Assembly (NCBI RefSeq): GCF_022370635.2
Contig: NZ_CP092362.2
Span: 1,922,001 to 1,986,000, forward strand
Length of the DNA: 64,000 nt
Direction: 5' to 3'
Source of the DNA: Mycolicibacterium crocinum
Lineage (GTDB): Bacteria; Actinomycetota; Actinomycetes; Mycobacteriales; Mycobacteriaceae
The notes under the pieces were generated by a model. It had not been told where the DNA came from, searched no databases, and worked only from the letters and a program-made list of their open reading frames with translations. Every line of letters begins with the position of its first letter. The stretch's first letter is position 1. A program made the translations under genes and the position numbers. This document shows, piece by piece, positions 46,006 to 54,985 of the stretch.

Positions 46006-46081
46006 GGGGCTATGGCGCAGCTGGTAGCGCACCACACTGGCAGTGTGGGGGTCAGGGGTTCGAATCCCCTTAGCTCCACCA
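46006..46081 (+). tRNA. tRNA-Ala (anticodon GGC), CCA encoded
   Basis: GGGGCTA at the 5' end pairs with TAGCTCC at the 3' end, followed by discriminator A and encoded CCA. The anticodon stem CCACA/TGTGG encloses loop CTGGCAG, anticodon GGC. The T-arm is AGGGGTTCGAATCCCCT. Its 3' end faces a block of acquired DNA and may be an attachment site, though no second copy of the 3' segment was found. Confidence 0.97.
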
Positions 46082-46455
46082 GGCAAAACAGCACTCGATT
46101 GAGTGCTCAGAAGGTCGTTTGACGACAGTTCTGACGACAGTTCGGTTCATCTCAGCCGTGAGCAGGAGCGCATCGCCCCCTTCTCATCAGCTCCCGGATG
46201 GCCGCCACGGCGCTGTCGGTCAACACAGTCCGCCCCTGCGGCGTGACGGCCCCTGCGGTGTGGCGGGGTGATGGCCATGCCATTGGTCCCAACCAACCAG
46301 CGGCGGTCAGCGTCCCCGCTCCGATCGTCGAATTTCCGTCACGCTGCAGCATGATGCCTGCTCGCGAACCGTGAGCCTCCCGGCCGGGGCATGTCGTGTC
46401 TCGGCTGGCGATCCTACGACTTGTCGTATCCTGACCGCCGGGAGGCAAGAGTCGG
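46082..46455. other. tRNA-proximal flank with hairpin, tandem repeat and promoter
   Basis: This stretch has no firm gene. It holds a hairpin AGCACTC-GATT-GAGTGCT (46090-46107), which may end tRNA transcription. A GTCGT-TTG-ACGAC inverted repeat is followed by two tandem copies of TGACGACAGTTC (46120-46143), possible integrase arm sites. Farther on, TACGAC-TT-GTCGTA (46415-46428) overlaps a -10 TATCCT (46427-46432) before the ABC-3C genes. A minus-strand frame of 98 codons at 46152-46448 has no recognisable features. Confidence 0.6.
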
Positions 46456-47577
46456 TTGAACGCAGCTCAGAGCGGAGATAGCCAGGCTCCTGGGGGTCCC
46501 TCTAGTGGTCTTCGCGACATACCAGAACCCCTACATGGAGAGACTGGTGTCGCGCTGTCCGGGCCACCAATATCGCCCATGGCACGCATTTCCCTGTACG
46601 ACGACGTCCAATGGGAACTATTCATCCTTGAATGGGTGCATGCCCTGAGATCCGGCTACGTTCAGGTCAAGCGGTTCGGTGGAGCCGGTGACAGGGGCGC
46701 GGACATTGCGGCGTTCAAGACTGCAAACGGCCTAGAAGGTGCTTGGGACTGTTTCCAGTGCAAGCACTATGCAGAACCTCTCGCCCTAGGAGACATACTT
46801 CCCGAGATTCTGAAGATCTTCGTGGCAACTGTTGTCGGAGAGTGCGTTCTGCCGGACAGCTACCAGATCTTGGCTCCCCGCGGTTGCAGTACAAACTGCG
46901 GTCGGATGCTCAGCAGCCCGCAGAAGTTGAGGAAAAAGTTCCTCGACCACTTGGCCGACGACGACAGCACCCTCGCGAGGGGCCTTGAGTCGGACCTCGT
47001 CTCTTCGGTTCAGGAACTGGCGTCGGTCACGGATTTCTCGATGTTCCGATCCGTCGAGCTGACTGATGTGCTTGAACTGCATAAGACAACTTGTTGGTAC
47101 AGCGACCGATTCGCCACAGCGCTTCAGCCGCGACCCGCTCATGTGCCAGCTCCCGGTGACTTGGCGACACACGAACGGAGATACGTACAACAACTGGTTG
47201 ATGTTTACGCCGAAGCACACCCCGAGGAAAGCCTCCAACCCGAATCAGTGGCATCAAATCCCAGAGTGGGCGAACGCTTTCGCCGCCACCGCGAGAACTT
47301 CTACAAGGCGGAGGCGCTACGAGTGTACGCGCGGGATTCAGTGCCGCCGGGGACTTTTGAGCGATTGCAGGATGACATTCATTCGGGTGTTATCGATGTA
47401 GTCGAGGACCACCACGCCACGGGCCTGAGACGTTTGACGAGTGTGCTTTCGCTAGTTGGACAGCTGGATCTGAGTCGGCATCGTCTGATTTCGGTGGTCG
47501 AGATCGATGATCGACAGGGCATGTGCCACCAGCTGGCGAACGTCGATCGGATTCAATGGATGTCGCGCAATGAATGA
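46456..47577 (+). CDS. ABC-3C-type effector with restriction-endonuclease-like N-terminus
   Basis: A 373-residue protein. The N-terminal half has a PD-(D/E)xK nuclease pattern: GDRGADIAAF, then FQCKHY (QxK variant) about 20 residues on. The C-terminal part (NFYKAEALRVYARDSVPPG, FERLQDDIHSGVIDVVEDHHATGLRRL, QGMCHQLANVDRIQWM) matches the C-terminal domain of ABC three-component system proteins. TTG 46456 has GGGAGG 10 nt upstream; ATG 46579 (MARISLYDDVQWE) is an alternative. G+C is visibly lower than the chromosome, a sign of transfer. It overlaps the next gene by 8 nt. Predicted anti-phage effector; its ATPase partner is broken. Confidence 0.82.
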   Translation: MNAAQSGDSQAPGGPSSGLRDIPEPLHGETGVALSGPPISPMARISLYDDVQWELFILEWVHALRSGYVQVKRFGGAGDRGADIAAFKTANGLEGAWDCFQCKHYAEPLALGDILPEILKIFVATVVGECVLPDSYQILAPRGCSTNCGRMLSSPQKLRKKFLDHLADDDSTLARGLESDLVSSVQELASVTDFSMFRSVELTDVLELHKTTCWYSDRFATALQPRPAHVPAPGDLATHERRYVQQLVDVYAEAHPEESLQPESVASNPRVGERFRRHRENFYKAEALRVYARDSVPPGTFERLQDDIHSGVIDVVEDHHATGLRRLTSVLSLVGQLDLSRHRLISVVEIDDRQGMCHQLANVDRIQWMSRNE

Positions 47578-48121
47578 CTACGACAATCGGGCACCGAACG
47601 GTCCAGCGGGCGACCGTCGGAGGCCGCAAAGCATCAATGAATCGCCGCTGAACGGCCCTTTGGAGGTCGGCATCCGCGTGTTGATGATCTTGACCCAGGC
47701 CTTCCCAGCTGAACTCGACCTGAATCAGCTTGTCCTGCTTGATCACTTCGTGCTCCACAGCAGGGACGTCGGTGGCCCTGAAAGTCTGCATCCGGCTCTG
47801 CCGATCCGTGCAGGCGAGATTGCGGCCAAGCGTGAATCTATCGAGGCAGGAATTGGTCTTCTGCTGAGGCTGCATCTCGCCGAGATTGCGGTTGGAATGA
47901 ACGGGGTGCGGTTTCTTGCCGGCGACGGCGCCCTGCACTTCGTGGGAGTCTTGGGCTCGTCGTACTCACATCGCTTGCGCGATCGTGTCGGATGGGTGTT
48001 GGGAAGTTTTCCCGATCTGGACGAAGCGAATCTGCGACGGCAGACAAAGGCGATATTCGATTCCTGGTCCGAAGAATTTCACTGGCCCGATACGGACGGG
48101 AACAATGGCAAACCGCATTAG
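47570..48121 (+). CDS. ABC-3C middle component
   Basis: A 183-residue protein with SPLNGPLEVGIRVLMILTQAFPAELDLNQLVLLDHFVLHS and a following RAGEIAAKRESIEAGIGLLLRLHLAEI stretch, split over predicted helices. This is the winged-helix-like middle component of ABC three-component systems that bridges effector and ATPase. It starts at ATG 47570 inside the effector's last codons and overlaps the ATPase start (48105) by 17 nt, showing a three-gene operon. Confidence 0.8.
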   Translation: MNDYDNRAPNGPAGDRRRPQSINESPLNGPLEVGIRVLMILTQAFPAELDLNQLVLLDHFVLHSRDVGGPESLHPALPIRAGEIAAKRESIEAGIGLLLRLHLAEIAVGMNGVRFLAGDGALHFVGVLGSSYSHRLRDRVGWVLGSFPDLDEANLRRQTKAIFDSWSEEFHWPDTDGNNGKPH

Positions 48122-48865
48122 CCTGACGCATCTGACTTTCGTGGGGCCCGGCAAGGCTCCAGCGACGGTTGATTTCGGGCCACGAACGACTGTCATCCAT
48201 GGTCCCTCTGACACAGGGAAGTCGTTCATTGTCGACGCCATTGACTTCATGCTTCGTGGTTCCACTCTTCGGGAGATTCCGCAGCGCGCGGGCTACAGCA
48301 CAGTCCTATTGGGAATTCGGACGCCGACTGGTGAAGACGTCACGCTCACCAGGGGGGTCGAGGGCGGCAGTTTTGGCTTGCTGGAGGGAGTACTGTGCGG
48401 CGCTTCTCTAAAGCGATCGGTGAGAGGCTTTCCGCGTGGCAGGTCCCTGATGGTGATGAGGTCCGTTATGACCGGGATGAGCAGGATCTGATAGCGGGCG
48501 ATCAATTACGCTCTGCTCACGGTAAAGGCGTTCGCGCAATCCTCCACTCCGCCTTCACCATTGGCCTTGCTCAGTATTGCTTTGAAAATGATCTTCCACA
48601 CCCTGGATTTGTCGTTCTGGATTCACCATTGGTGACCTATCGCCCACCGAAGCCTGGCGAAGCCGTCGATCGTGAGGTTCTCGACATCGGCATTGCTGCG
48701 CGGTTCTACGACGACATTCAGCAGTCGGTTGGTGGGCAGGTCATCATCATGGAGAACATGGATCCACCATCTGGACTCCGGAAGGAGTCAACCGACGTAT
48801 TTTTCACAGGCGTTGCGGGGGAAGGCCGATTCGGCTTTTTTCCGTCTCAGCCGTTGCCGTCGTAA
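48105..48865 (+). pseudogene. Broken ABC-3C ATPase (DUF3732 type), internal deletion
   Basis: From ATG 48105 the sequence encodes the N-terminal ATPase lobe with Walker A GPSDTGKSF, continuing sensibly to about EGGSFGLLEG (48390). It then runs out of frame to a stop at 48491. A second frame from about 48395 to 48865 encodes the matching C-terminal part: LRSAHGKGVRAILHSAFTIG, Walker B GFVVLDSPLVTY and the DUF3732-like end. Family members are about 600 residues; here only about 95 plus 150 remain and the two are in different frames. The coiled-coil middle is lost, so the ATPase cannot work as such. Confidence 0.8.
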
Positions 48866-48993
48866 CCAGAGACCTTTGATATTTCGACAACGGCAACGTC
48901 ATCGTCGGCTTGCGGCACTCGATCGCGCGTCGTTGCGGTCGACTTGTACGGACTCGAAGCTGAACGTATCCGCTGAATTCCATCAGGCGAACG

Positions 48994-50262
48994 CTACCCG
49001 GTTTCGTCGCCGAGGCTGTTGGAGGCGAACAGTGAGCCCATCGAGTCCAAAGCATCCCGTTGAACGGCTTCGATGACCTCGACATAGGTTCCCGTCGTCA
49101 CCGTGATTGAGCTGTGGCGCAGAATCTTCTGAACCGTCGCCGGCTGAACTCCCATTGTGAAGAGCAGGGTGGCGCACGAGTGTCGGAGGTCGTGGACGCG
49201 AAGTTGCGGCACCTCCGCCTTCGCGCACAGGCTGTGGAACATTCGGTTGACGTTGCGCGGCTCCAACGCGCCGCCCTTAGGGGTCGTGAAAACCAGTCCC
49301 GTGTCGCGCCACGTTGATCCGGCGGCCAGGCGCTCCTCCAGCTGGCGCCGGCGGTGGTTAGTCAGAATCGGCACAAGCGTCCGAGGTACTGGCAGAACTG
49401 CGACGGATCCTTCAGTTTTGACGTTCTCAAGCTTCAGCTGGCCGTCCACGCGGTGCAACGCTCGCCTGATTGTAATCCGCTCAGCGTCTAGATCGACGTC
49501 GGACCATTGCAGCCCGAGCGCCTCACCACGACGGAGTCCCATCGACAGCGCGACTGCCCACAGTGCATAAAGTCGCGTCGTCTCAGCGGTCTTGAGAAAG
49601 CGCATCGCCTCAGCCCGCGTGAAAGAGCGCACCTTCCGGTCATCGGTCACGCGCAACTGAACGAGTCGGGCGACGTTGCGGCTTAACATCTCTTCGTCGA
49701 CCGCATCCTGCAGAGCAGCCCGCAAAACGCGCAGAATGTGGCGAATCGAGCTGGCAGACAACGCGTCGTTGCAGCACTTGGCAGGCACGAGAGCGCAGCA
49801 CCGTGCCTGCGACTTGCGCCCTCGCGCTGCGTCCTTCCCTTGGGCGCAGCATTGGCATCGGGTCTGCAATCCGGTCAGCCATGCGCGAATATGCGAGGCC
49901 TGCAGTGACTTCAGCTTCCGATTGCCAATTCCCGGGATGATGTGCAGGCGCACGTCGCCCTCATAGGTCGCATACGTCGTGCGCCGAACGCTAGGCTCCG
50001 CAATGTGCTCTAGCCAGTAGGTCATGTACTCAGCGACCGTCAACGTCGTTGTTGCAGTGGGTATGCCGCGTCGCTGTTGATCGAGAACCTTGCCGAGTTC
50101 GTCCAAGGCGGCACGCTCACTATCGCCGTAGACGCTGATGCGCTTCCGTCGTCCGTCCGGCGTGTCGACGAAGACTTTCGCCTCCCAGCGCCCATCACCT
50201 CGTCGGTACACGCCGCCCTGGCCGTTCGCGTTGCGACGTGCTTTCCCACCTGCAGCCATCAC
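48994..50262 (-). CDS. int: Tyrosine-recombinase integrase
   Basis: A 422-residue phage/AICE integrase. An N-terminal arm-binding segment and SAM-like core-binding domain (TVAEYMTYWLEHIAEPSV) precede the catalytic domain. Catalytic residues are seen as Arg in GLRRGEALGL, HxxR in HDLRHSCATLL, His in LRHSSITVT and the Tyr in TGTYVEV. A Cys-rich insert (CQCCAQGKD...RCCALVPAKCC) lies in the core-binding region, as in many actinobacterial integrases. GTG 50262 overlaps the xis stop; ATG 50259 is equally possible. Its 3' end points toward the tRNA. Confidence 0.95.
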   Translation of the reverse strand: MMAAGGKARRNANGQGGVYRRGDGRWEAKVFVDTPDGRRKRISVYGDSERAALDELGKVLDQQRRGIPTATTTLTVAEYMTYWLEHIAEPSVRRTTYATYEGDVRLHIIPGIGNRKLKSLQASHIRAWLTGLQTRCQCCAQGKDAARGRKSQARCCALVPAKCCNDALSASSIRHILRVLRAALQDAVDEEMLSRNVARLVQLRVTDDRKVRSFTRAEAMRFLKTAETTRLYALWAVALSMGLRRGEALGLQWSDVDLDAERITIRRALHRVDGQLKLENVKTEGSVAVLPVPRTLVPILTNHRRRQLEERLAAGSTWRDTGLVFTTPKGGALEPRNVNRMFHSLCAKAEVPQLRVHDLRHSCATLLFTMGVQPATVQKILRHSSITVTTGTYVEVIEAVQRDALDSMGSLFASNSLGDETG

Positions 50263-50450
50263 GCGGCTCCTTCAATCAAGCCGGATAGGTAGTCGTCGAA
50301 AGACTGCCGCACGATCCGCCGGCACCTACCGATCTGTACCGATCTGACACGTCCGTCCCAGATCAGCCGGTACACCATCCATCGACTGACTGCGAGACGA
50401 TCCGCCGCGGCCTGCACGGTGATCAGCTCAGCACTGAATTCAGTATGCAT
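50259..50450 (-). CDS. xis: Excisionase / MerR-like HTH (Xis)
   Basis: A 63-residue winged helix-turn-helix protein: ITVQAAADRLAVSRWMVYRL followed by GRVRSVQIGRCRRIVRQS, the excisionase DNA-binding pattern. ATG 50450 is chosen because GAGAGGA precedes it; the frame extends upstream to 50519 without a better start. It is coupled to int by a 4-nt overlap. It would favour excision by bending DNA at the attachment site. Confidence 0.88.
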   Translation of the reverse strand: MHTEFSAELITVQAAADRLAVSRWMVYRLIWDGRVRSVQIGRCRRIVRQSFDDYLSGLIEGAA

Positions 50451-50601
50451 CCGTTTTCCTCTCCGTGTGGAAGTAATTCGGAATGCCGGCGTACGGCTTG
50501 TGGGGGTGAAGTAACACATACGGGTTGTGCTGCGGGCGAGGCAATTTCAGCTATTCGCAGGGTCCCGGGACCGGTCTTCTCGCGATCGAATACGGGCGTA
50601 G

Positions 50602-52083
50602 TCATGTCGACCAGTCTGGTGGCGAGGATTGATCGTGCGTCCAGCGATTCGCACGGACGATGTGGCGATGTTCGATCATTCGGTGCGCCGCAGACACGAC
50701 CAAAGTGCGTTCACCGAGATTGCCCAGCCCGGCTCGATCGAATGTCCATTCCACTTCTTCTTCGGCACCGTGAAGCGCCCGATCATGTTCGTCGGTCGCG
50801 AGGTCTGAGCGGTGGCGTTGCTCCCGAGTCCACTCAGCTCGATGCTCGCGCAGCGCACTCATCGTGGTGGAGAACAGCCGGGATTTGGTGGTGATATGCC
50901 CACGAAAGCCGAGAGTGTGCAGCCAGCGGTCTATCTCCGAGTAGGCGCCATGATCGGCTAGATCGAGAATTGTGGTCAGAATCGCCCGGATATGTGTGGG
51001 GACGTCTAAATCGGGAACGGCGAGCGGTGACATCCGTCGGACCCCAACGCCGAAGTCGGCGACGGATTTGGTCACGTACTTGGCCAGGTAGGCCGGGACC
51101 GACCGACGCGACTGGCGAGGTGTTGCCCCGCCGCAGTCACTACTGTCCGACCGCAATGGCCGCGCATCCGTCTGAGTGCCGAACTGTATTACACGGCTAC
51201 TGATTTCAGCGCCGTGTGCTGGGGCGGCGACAGTGAGTGCGACGCCGCTTGCGGCCTGATGGATTAGGAGGGCCAGGTCGGTGGCTGTGATTGAGGACTT
51301 GGGTGGTGTTGGGGCTTGGCCCGGCTGTGGCGGCTCGTCGAGGCGGATTACGGCGTGGAAGTGCGGGATCGCCCGACGTTGCATCTCGGTCACCTTCACG
51401 AAATTGATTCGGGCAGCGGTGGGGGATTCGCCGAGCGCGCGTAAGCGTCTACGCAACAGCCGGCGCAGGGCGATGGTGAAGCGCCGCCACAGTTCAGGGG
51501 CATGCCAGGCGAACAGGACATGCCCCATGTAGTCGTAACAGTCCTCGCAGAGCGGCTGACCGACATGAGCATCGCCCTCGTGGTGGATGGAGCTGCACCA
51601 CAGGGGTCTCCCGTGCTGGCAACGTTGGTGGGCATTCCGGCCCCGGTCGTGGCACCGCCGAGCCTGGCCTCGCTGGCCGTCATCGCGTGTGGTGTGCACG
51701 GCCCCGAAACTGGGCGCGGTCAGCGTGACGAACACCTGAGGGTGTTCGGCGACTGTGGGCGGCAGATCGTGATGGCCACCGTGCACGCCGGCGTGTACGA
51801 GTTGCCAGGTATCGCGGGCATAGAGATCAGAGCAGGACGGGCAGGCGACAGCGCGTCGGTTGTTGCATCGGGTCCACACCCGAAGCTCGCGACCGAAGCT
51901 GTCGGTTCCTGTCAGACGGATCGGATTCGCACAGAACCCAGCATTCTCCGCTTTATTCCACCAGGTCTCGAAGTCGCGGGAGGCGGCGCGACGCACCATC
52001 TGCGCCACCACGCCGATGGTGTCGGTACCGGCCGGAAGGCCTGGCAGTGTCGAAACCGCAATGCCCAGCGCAGCAGTGGTCAC
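50602..52083 (-). CDS. repSA: RepSA-type replication initiator
   Basis: A 493-residue protein of the pSAM2 RepSA family for rolling-circle-like replication of the excised element. It has Cys clusters near the N-terminus (RCNNRRAVACPSCSDLYARD, HRCQHG-like and CEDCYDY) suited to zinc binding, the HUH pair in IPHFHAVIRLD, and the catalytic-Tyr region in YLAKYVTKSV. It overlaps traSA by 4 nt and lies upstream of xis-int. Confidence 0.88.
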   Translation of the reverse strand: MTTAALGIAVSTLPGLPAGTDTIGVVAQMVRRAASRDFETWWNKAENAGFCANPIRLTGTDSFGRELRVWTRCNNRRAVACPSCSDLYARDTWQLVHAGVHGGHHDLPPTVAEHPQVFVTLTAPSFGAVHTTRDDGQRGQARRCHDRGRNAHQRCQHGRPLWCSSIHHEGDAHVGQPLCEDCYDYMGHVLFAWHAPELWRRFTIALRRLLRRRLRALGESPTAARINFVKVTEMQRRAIPHFHAVIRLDEPPQPGQAPTPPKSSITATDLALLIHQAASGVALTVAAPAHGAEISSRVIQFGTQTDARPLRSDSSDCGGATPRQSRRSVPAYLAKYVTKSVADFGVGVRRMSPLAVPDLDVPTHIRAILTTILDLADHGAYSEIDRWLHTLGFRGHITTKSRLFSTTMSALREHRAEWTREQRHRSDLATDEHDRALHGAEEEVEWTFDRAGLGNLGERTLVVSAAHRMIEHRHIVRANRWTHDQSSPPDWST

Positions 52084-53507
52084 GACTGGCGACCTTCAGT
52101 CTCGGCGGTCCGAGGATGCGCTCTTGTGGGGGCAAAGCGAGCGACGAGATCATCAATGGCGGAATCGGTGACGTGGAAGGCCCGAACTCGCAACGGTTCA
52201 GCGTTGCCGTCAGTGCAGACGTAACCGACACCGGGAGTACCGGTGGAGATTCCATCACACAAGGCGCCGGCTTCTCGGGCGGCGGCTCCGAGCACCATCG
52301 CGGTCTGGGTGGCTTCACTCATGCGCAGCCCGACCCGGATGGAGAAGAGCTGCCGGATGGGCAAAACATCTTTAGACGGGTCCTGTACCGCGGCGACCAC
52401 CGAGATACCGACTGCGCGGCCCTGGGACAGCAGCAGCCCCAGCAGCTGCTCAACCTCGGCGCGTGTTCTGCGGTCCCCGAGATAGGCAGTCAGCGAGGCG
52501 ATTTCGTCGATAATCAATACAATCAGTGGTGCGGAGACACTCGGAGTGTGAAGCCGAGTCTTCCCCCGCAGCCGTTGCGCACGTTTCTGCATCACCGCGA
52601 CAACCGCCCGCAGCGCAGCGAGTGTCTGTTCACCGTTGTCATGGGCGAGCGAGGTGAACAACACTTGTCCGCGCCCGAACTCCATCCCTCCCTTGGGATC
52701 TACGACGACGAGGCGTGCGCAGCCCGCCCGCACGGCGGGGCCGACGGCGGCAATGATTGACCAAAGCACCGAGCCCTTGCCCGAGCCGGTCGCGCCTGCG
52801 ACCAAGATGTGCTGTCCCAGTAGCGGTAGGCGCCAACGCTCACCGGCCTCGGTGAGCCCCACCCACAGGCGGGACAGGTCCGGTGTGGTGCCCCTGGCCG
52901 GACGAGGAAGTTGGATGGGTGTCGTCAGCGGATCGCCGTGATGGGCGGTGATGCGGATCGAGCCCGGTCGGGTCGAGCGAATGGTCACCCGCTGGGCGCT
53001 CAGCGCTTCGGCTAACGCGTCACCTCGGGATTGCCAGTCGGCCAACGACTGGCCCGTGAGGATGCGTACCTCGAGAACGTCGCTCGTGACACCGATCGTC
53101 ACCGAACGCAGAATCGGCACCATGACGTGACCGTCGAGACCGGCGGTCAGGCCACACAGCGTGCAGACCGTGGCCCATCGGCCTCGATAGATACCCCATG
53201 TGCGCCACTGGACCCGCAGACGTACCGTCACCCACTGACGGAACGTTTGGGGGGATAACAGAAACCAGCTGAACAATGCGAGAGCCGACCAGATCGCCGC
53301 CAAGAGGCCGACCAAGGGACCGCAAGTGACGGCCATCCAGACGCTTGTGATGGCCGGAATGCTGATCATCGGAAACAACACCGACGCCCATACCAGCGCA
53401 GCAGTCGCTTTGCCAAGCGCCGTGGCTGCACGGAGGGCAATGTCATCGGAGTCCGAGTGGTTCGGAAGAGAGCGGTTGGAGCGGTGAGCTCGTGGGTGGC
53501 CAGGCAT
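52080..53507 (-). CDS. traSA: FtsK/SpoIIIE-like DNA translocase TraSA
   Basis: A 475-residue conjugation motor. Two membrane helices near residues 30-80 anchor it. The motor has Walker A AGATGSGKGSVLW and Walker B LIVLIIDEIAS plus VDPKGGMEFG. In AICEs a single such protein moves double-stranded DNA between mycelia or cells. The ATG at 53507 has GGAAGGT upstream; the longer frame to 53606 lacks a good start. It begins the tra-rep-xis-int unit. Confidence 0.92.
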   Translation of the reverse strand: MPGHPRAHRSNRSLPNHSDSDDIALRAATALGKATAALVWASVLFPMISIPAITSVWMAVTCGPLVGLLAAIWSALALFSWFLLSPQTFRQWVTVRLRVQWRTWGIYRGRWATVCTLCGLTAGLDGHVMVPILRSVTIGVTSDVLEVRILTGQSLADWQSRGDALAEALSAQRVTIRSTRPGSIRITAHHGDPLTTPIQLPRPARGTTPDLSRLWVGLTEAGERWRLPLLGQHILVAGATGSGKGSVLWSIIAAVGPAVRAGCARLVVVDPKGGMEFGRGQVLFTSLAHDNGEQTLAALRAVVAVMQKRAQRLRGKTRLHTPSVSAPLIVLIIDEIASLTAYLGDRRTRAEVEQLLGLLLSQGRAVGISVVAAVQDPSKDVLPIRQLFSIRVGLRMSEATQTAMVLGAAAREAGALCDGISTGTPGVGYVCTDGNAEPLRVRAFHVTDSAIDDLVARFAPTRAHPRTAETEGRQS

Positions 53508-53618
53508 GGCAGACCTTCCGGCAGGCTTGCGGGATCGGGGTAAGGAGAGGCTTCGGCCGAGCGGGCGCAGCACCACCGTCTCTTGGTGTTGCGGTGCTGC
53601 GCCCACTCGACGAAAGGG

Positions 53619-54002
53619 TCAGGCGGCCGGCTTGCTCGTGCCGCCGGGTACGCCGCTCGGTGACGCATTCCGAGGTGCGGCAACGACTCCCGCCAGTGGT
53701 GCACCTGAAGCGCGGATCGCTTCAGCGCGGAACGCGACTCCGCTGCGACTGTCCTGGCTCCACGGCAGGGCAACCAAGCCCTCGATGTGGATCGGCTGCC
53801 CGACCGTCACATTCGGGTCGCCGGCAACCGTCACGGTGATGACGTCGCCGCCCGTGGAGTCCAGCGCCATCACCTGGACCTGCCACAGCGGCAGACCCGT
53901 CTCGCGATCCAGCTTCGGCTGGCCGGTGTCAAACGCGATCCGCTGTTCGGGTGCCCGCGTGCACACAAATGACACACCGCCGGTGTTAATACGTAGTTTC
54001 AT
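53619..54002 (-). CDS. Pra-like AICE protein (replication/excision activator family)
   Basis: A 127-residue protein with the segment KLDRETGLPLWQVQVMALD and an OB-like VTVAGDPNVTVGQPIHIEGL stretch. This resembles the small AICE proteins annotated as plasmid replication, integration and excision activators. A single-stranded-DNA-binding-like fold is an alternative. It is the first gene leftward from the control region, 111 nt upstream of traSA. The assignment rests on one motif and position. Confidence 0.6.
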   Translation of the reverse strand: MKLRINTGGVSFVCTRAPEQRIAFDTGQPKLDRETGLPLWQVQVMALDSTGGDVITVTVAGDPNVTVGQPIHIEGLVALPWSQDSRSGVAFRAEAIRASGAPLAGVVAAPRNASPSGVPGGTSKPAA

Positions 54003-54245
54003 TCCAACTGTCCTTCCTGCTGTTTTCTCGCGACCGCTCGGCCGCGACCACCAGTTCAGGCGGACAACTCGGACATTCCCAGGGCATCAGTTAGACAAAG
54101 CGGACAGACGCCTGGACAACGCGGACACTCGGACGACAATCGCGCGCCAACTTTTGTGCTTTGGGCGTCGCTAACGCTGGCACCGCGCTCCTAGCATGAG
54201 CAGATCGAGAAGCTACCTGTTCCTAACCACGCACTGACGACGCGA
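54003..54245. promoter_or_regulatory. AICE divergent control region with GGACA iterons
   Basis: A 243-bp region between the leftward Pra-like/tra/rep block and the rightward XRE gene. It contains GGACA at 54062, 54071, 54102, 54114 and 54123, and GGACG at 54131. Two of the pairs form a near-exact 14-bp direct repeat (54062-54075 and 54114-54127). These are candidate operator sites for the XRE regulator or origin iterons. Confidence 0.6.
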
Positions 54246-54965
54246 ATGAGTGAAAAGGGTTTCAGCGAAGCCAGACTCGCAACAGCCGCCGGTGTCGACG
54301 TCAAGACGGTGGGCCGCTGGGTCAGGGGTGAATCACTGCCCCAGGCGGTCAACGCGCGCGCCACCGCCGACGCACTGGGCTGTGATCCGCAGACGCTGTG
54401 GCCAGACATCTTTCCCACCCTGCGCCCACCTGGTACCGGCACGGTCGCGGTCAGTGTGTACCGAAGCCGCGCGGACGTCCCTGTCGCCGTGTGGACCCAA
54501 CTGTTCGGCGGCGCCGCCGAGCAGATCGACATCCTGGTCTACGGGGGCACCTTCCTCTTCGACGGCATTCCCAGGTTCTGCTCAACGCTCGCAGTCGCGG
54601 CCGAACGCGGAGTCGCCATTCGCTTCATCGTGGGTGATCCCGATTGCGCTGCGGTAAGCCAACGCGGGGAAGAGGAGACGATTGGCTCAGTTCTAGCAGC
54701 TCGCTGCCAGATCACACTCGCACGATTGGCTTCACTCGCCGACGCCCCAGGCTTGGAGGTGCGCACACACGCCACACCGCTGTACACGTCGATGTTCCGC
54801 GCGGACAACACCCTGATTGCCAACCCGCACCTATACGGTGCTCCCGCCAGCGACAATCCCGTCCTCTTTATTCGACGTGACGACGCGCCCGAGCTGTGGC
54901 GCGATCACCAACTCTCTTTCGAACGGGTGTGGAACACCGCCCAACCATTACCCACGCACGCCTGA
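54246..54965 (+). CDS. XRE-family regulator with PLD-like C-terminal domain
   Basis: A 239-residue protein. The N-terminal helix-turn-helix (FSEARLATAAGVDVKTVGRW, then RGESLPQ) is of the XRE kind. The remainder (IDILVYGGTFLFDGIPRF, GVAIRFIVGDPD, ending with NPVLFIRRDD) resembles the phospholipase-D-like domain attached to regulators in actinobacterial AICEs, without a clear HKD catalytic motif. It is divergent from the transfer block across an iteron-bearing region, so it is the likely switch between maintenance and transfer. Confidence 0.82.
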   Translation: MSEKGFSEARLATAAGVDVKTVGRWVRGESLPQAVNARATADALGCDPQTLWPDIFPTLRPPGTGTVAVSVYRSRADVPVAVWTQLFGGAAEQIDILVYGGTFLFDGIPRFCSTLAVAAERGVAIRFIVGDPDCAAVSQRGEEETIGSVLAARCQITLARLASLADAPGLEVRTHATPLYTSMFRADNTLIANPHLYGAPASDNPVLFIRRDDAPELWRDHQLSFERVWNTAQPLPTHA

Positions 54966-54985
54966 CCTGCCGATTGGAGAACCGT

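Noticed and set aside
46152..46448. 98-codon minus-strand frame next to tRNA-Ala
   Set aside because: Composition is irregular, no start signal or domain is seen, and it runs through the repeat-rich flank. At most it is a remnant.
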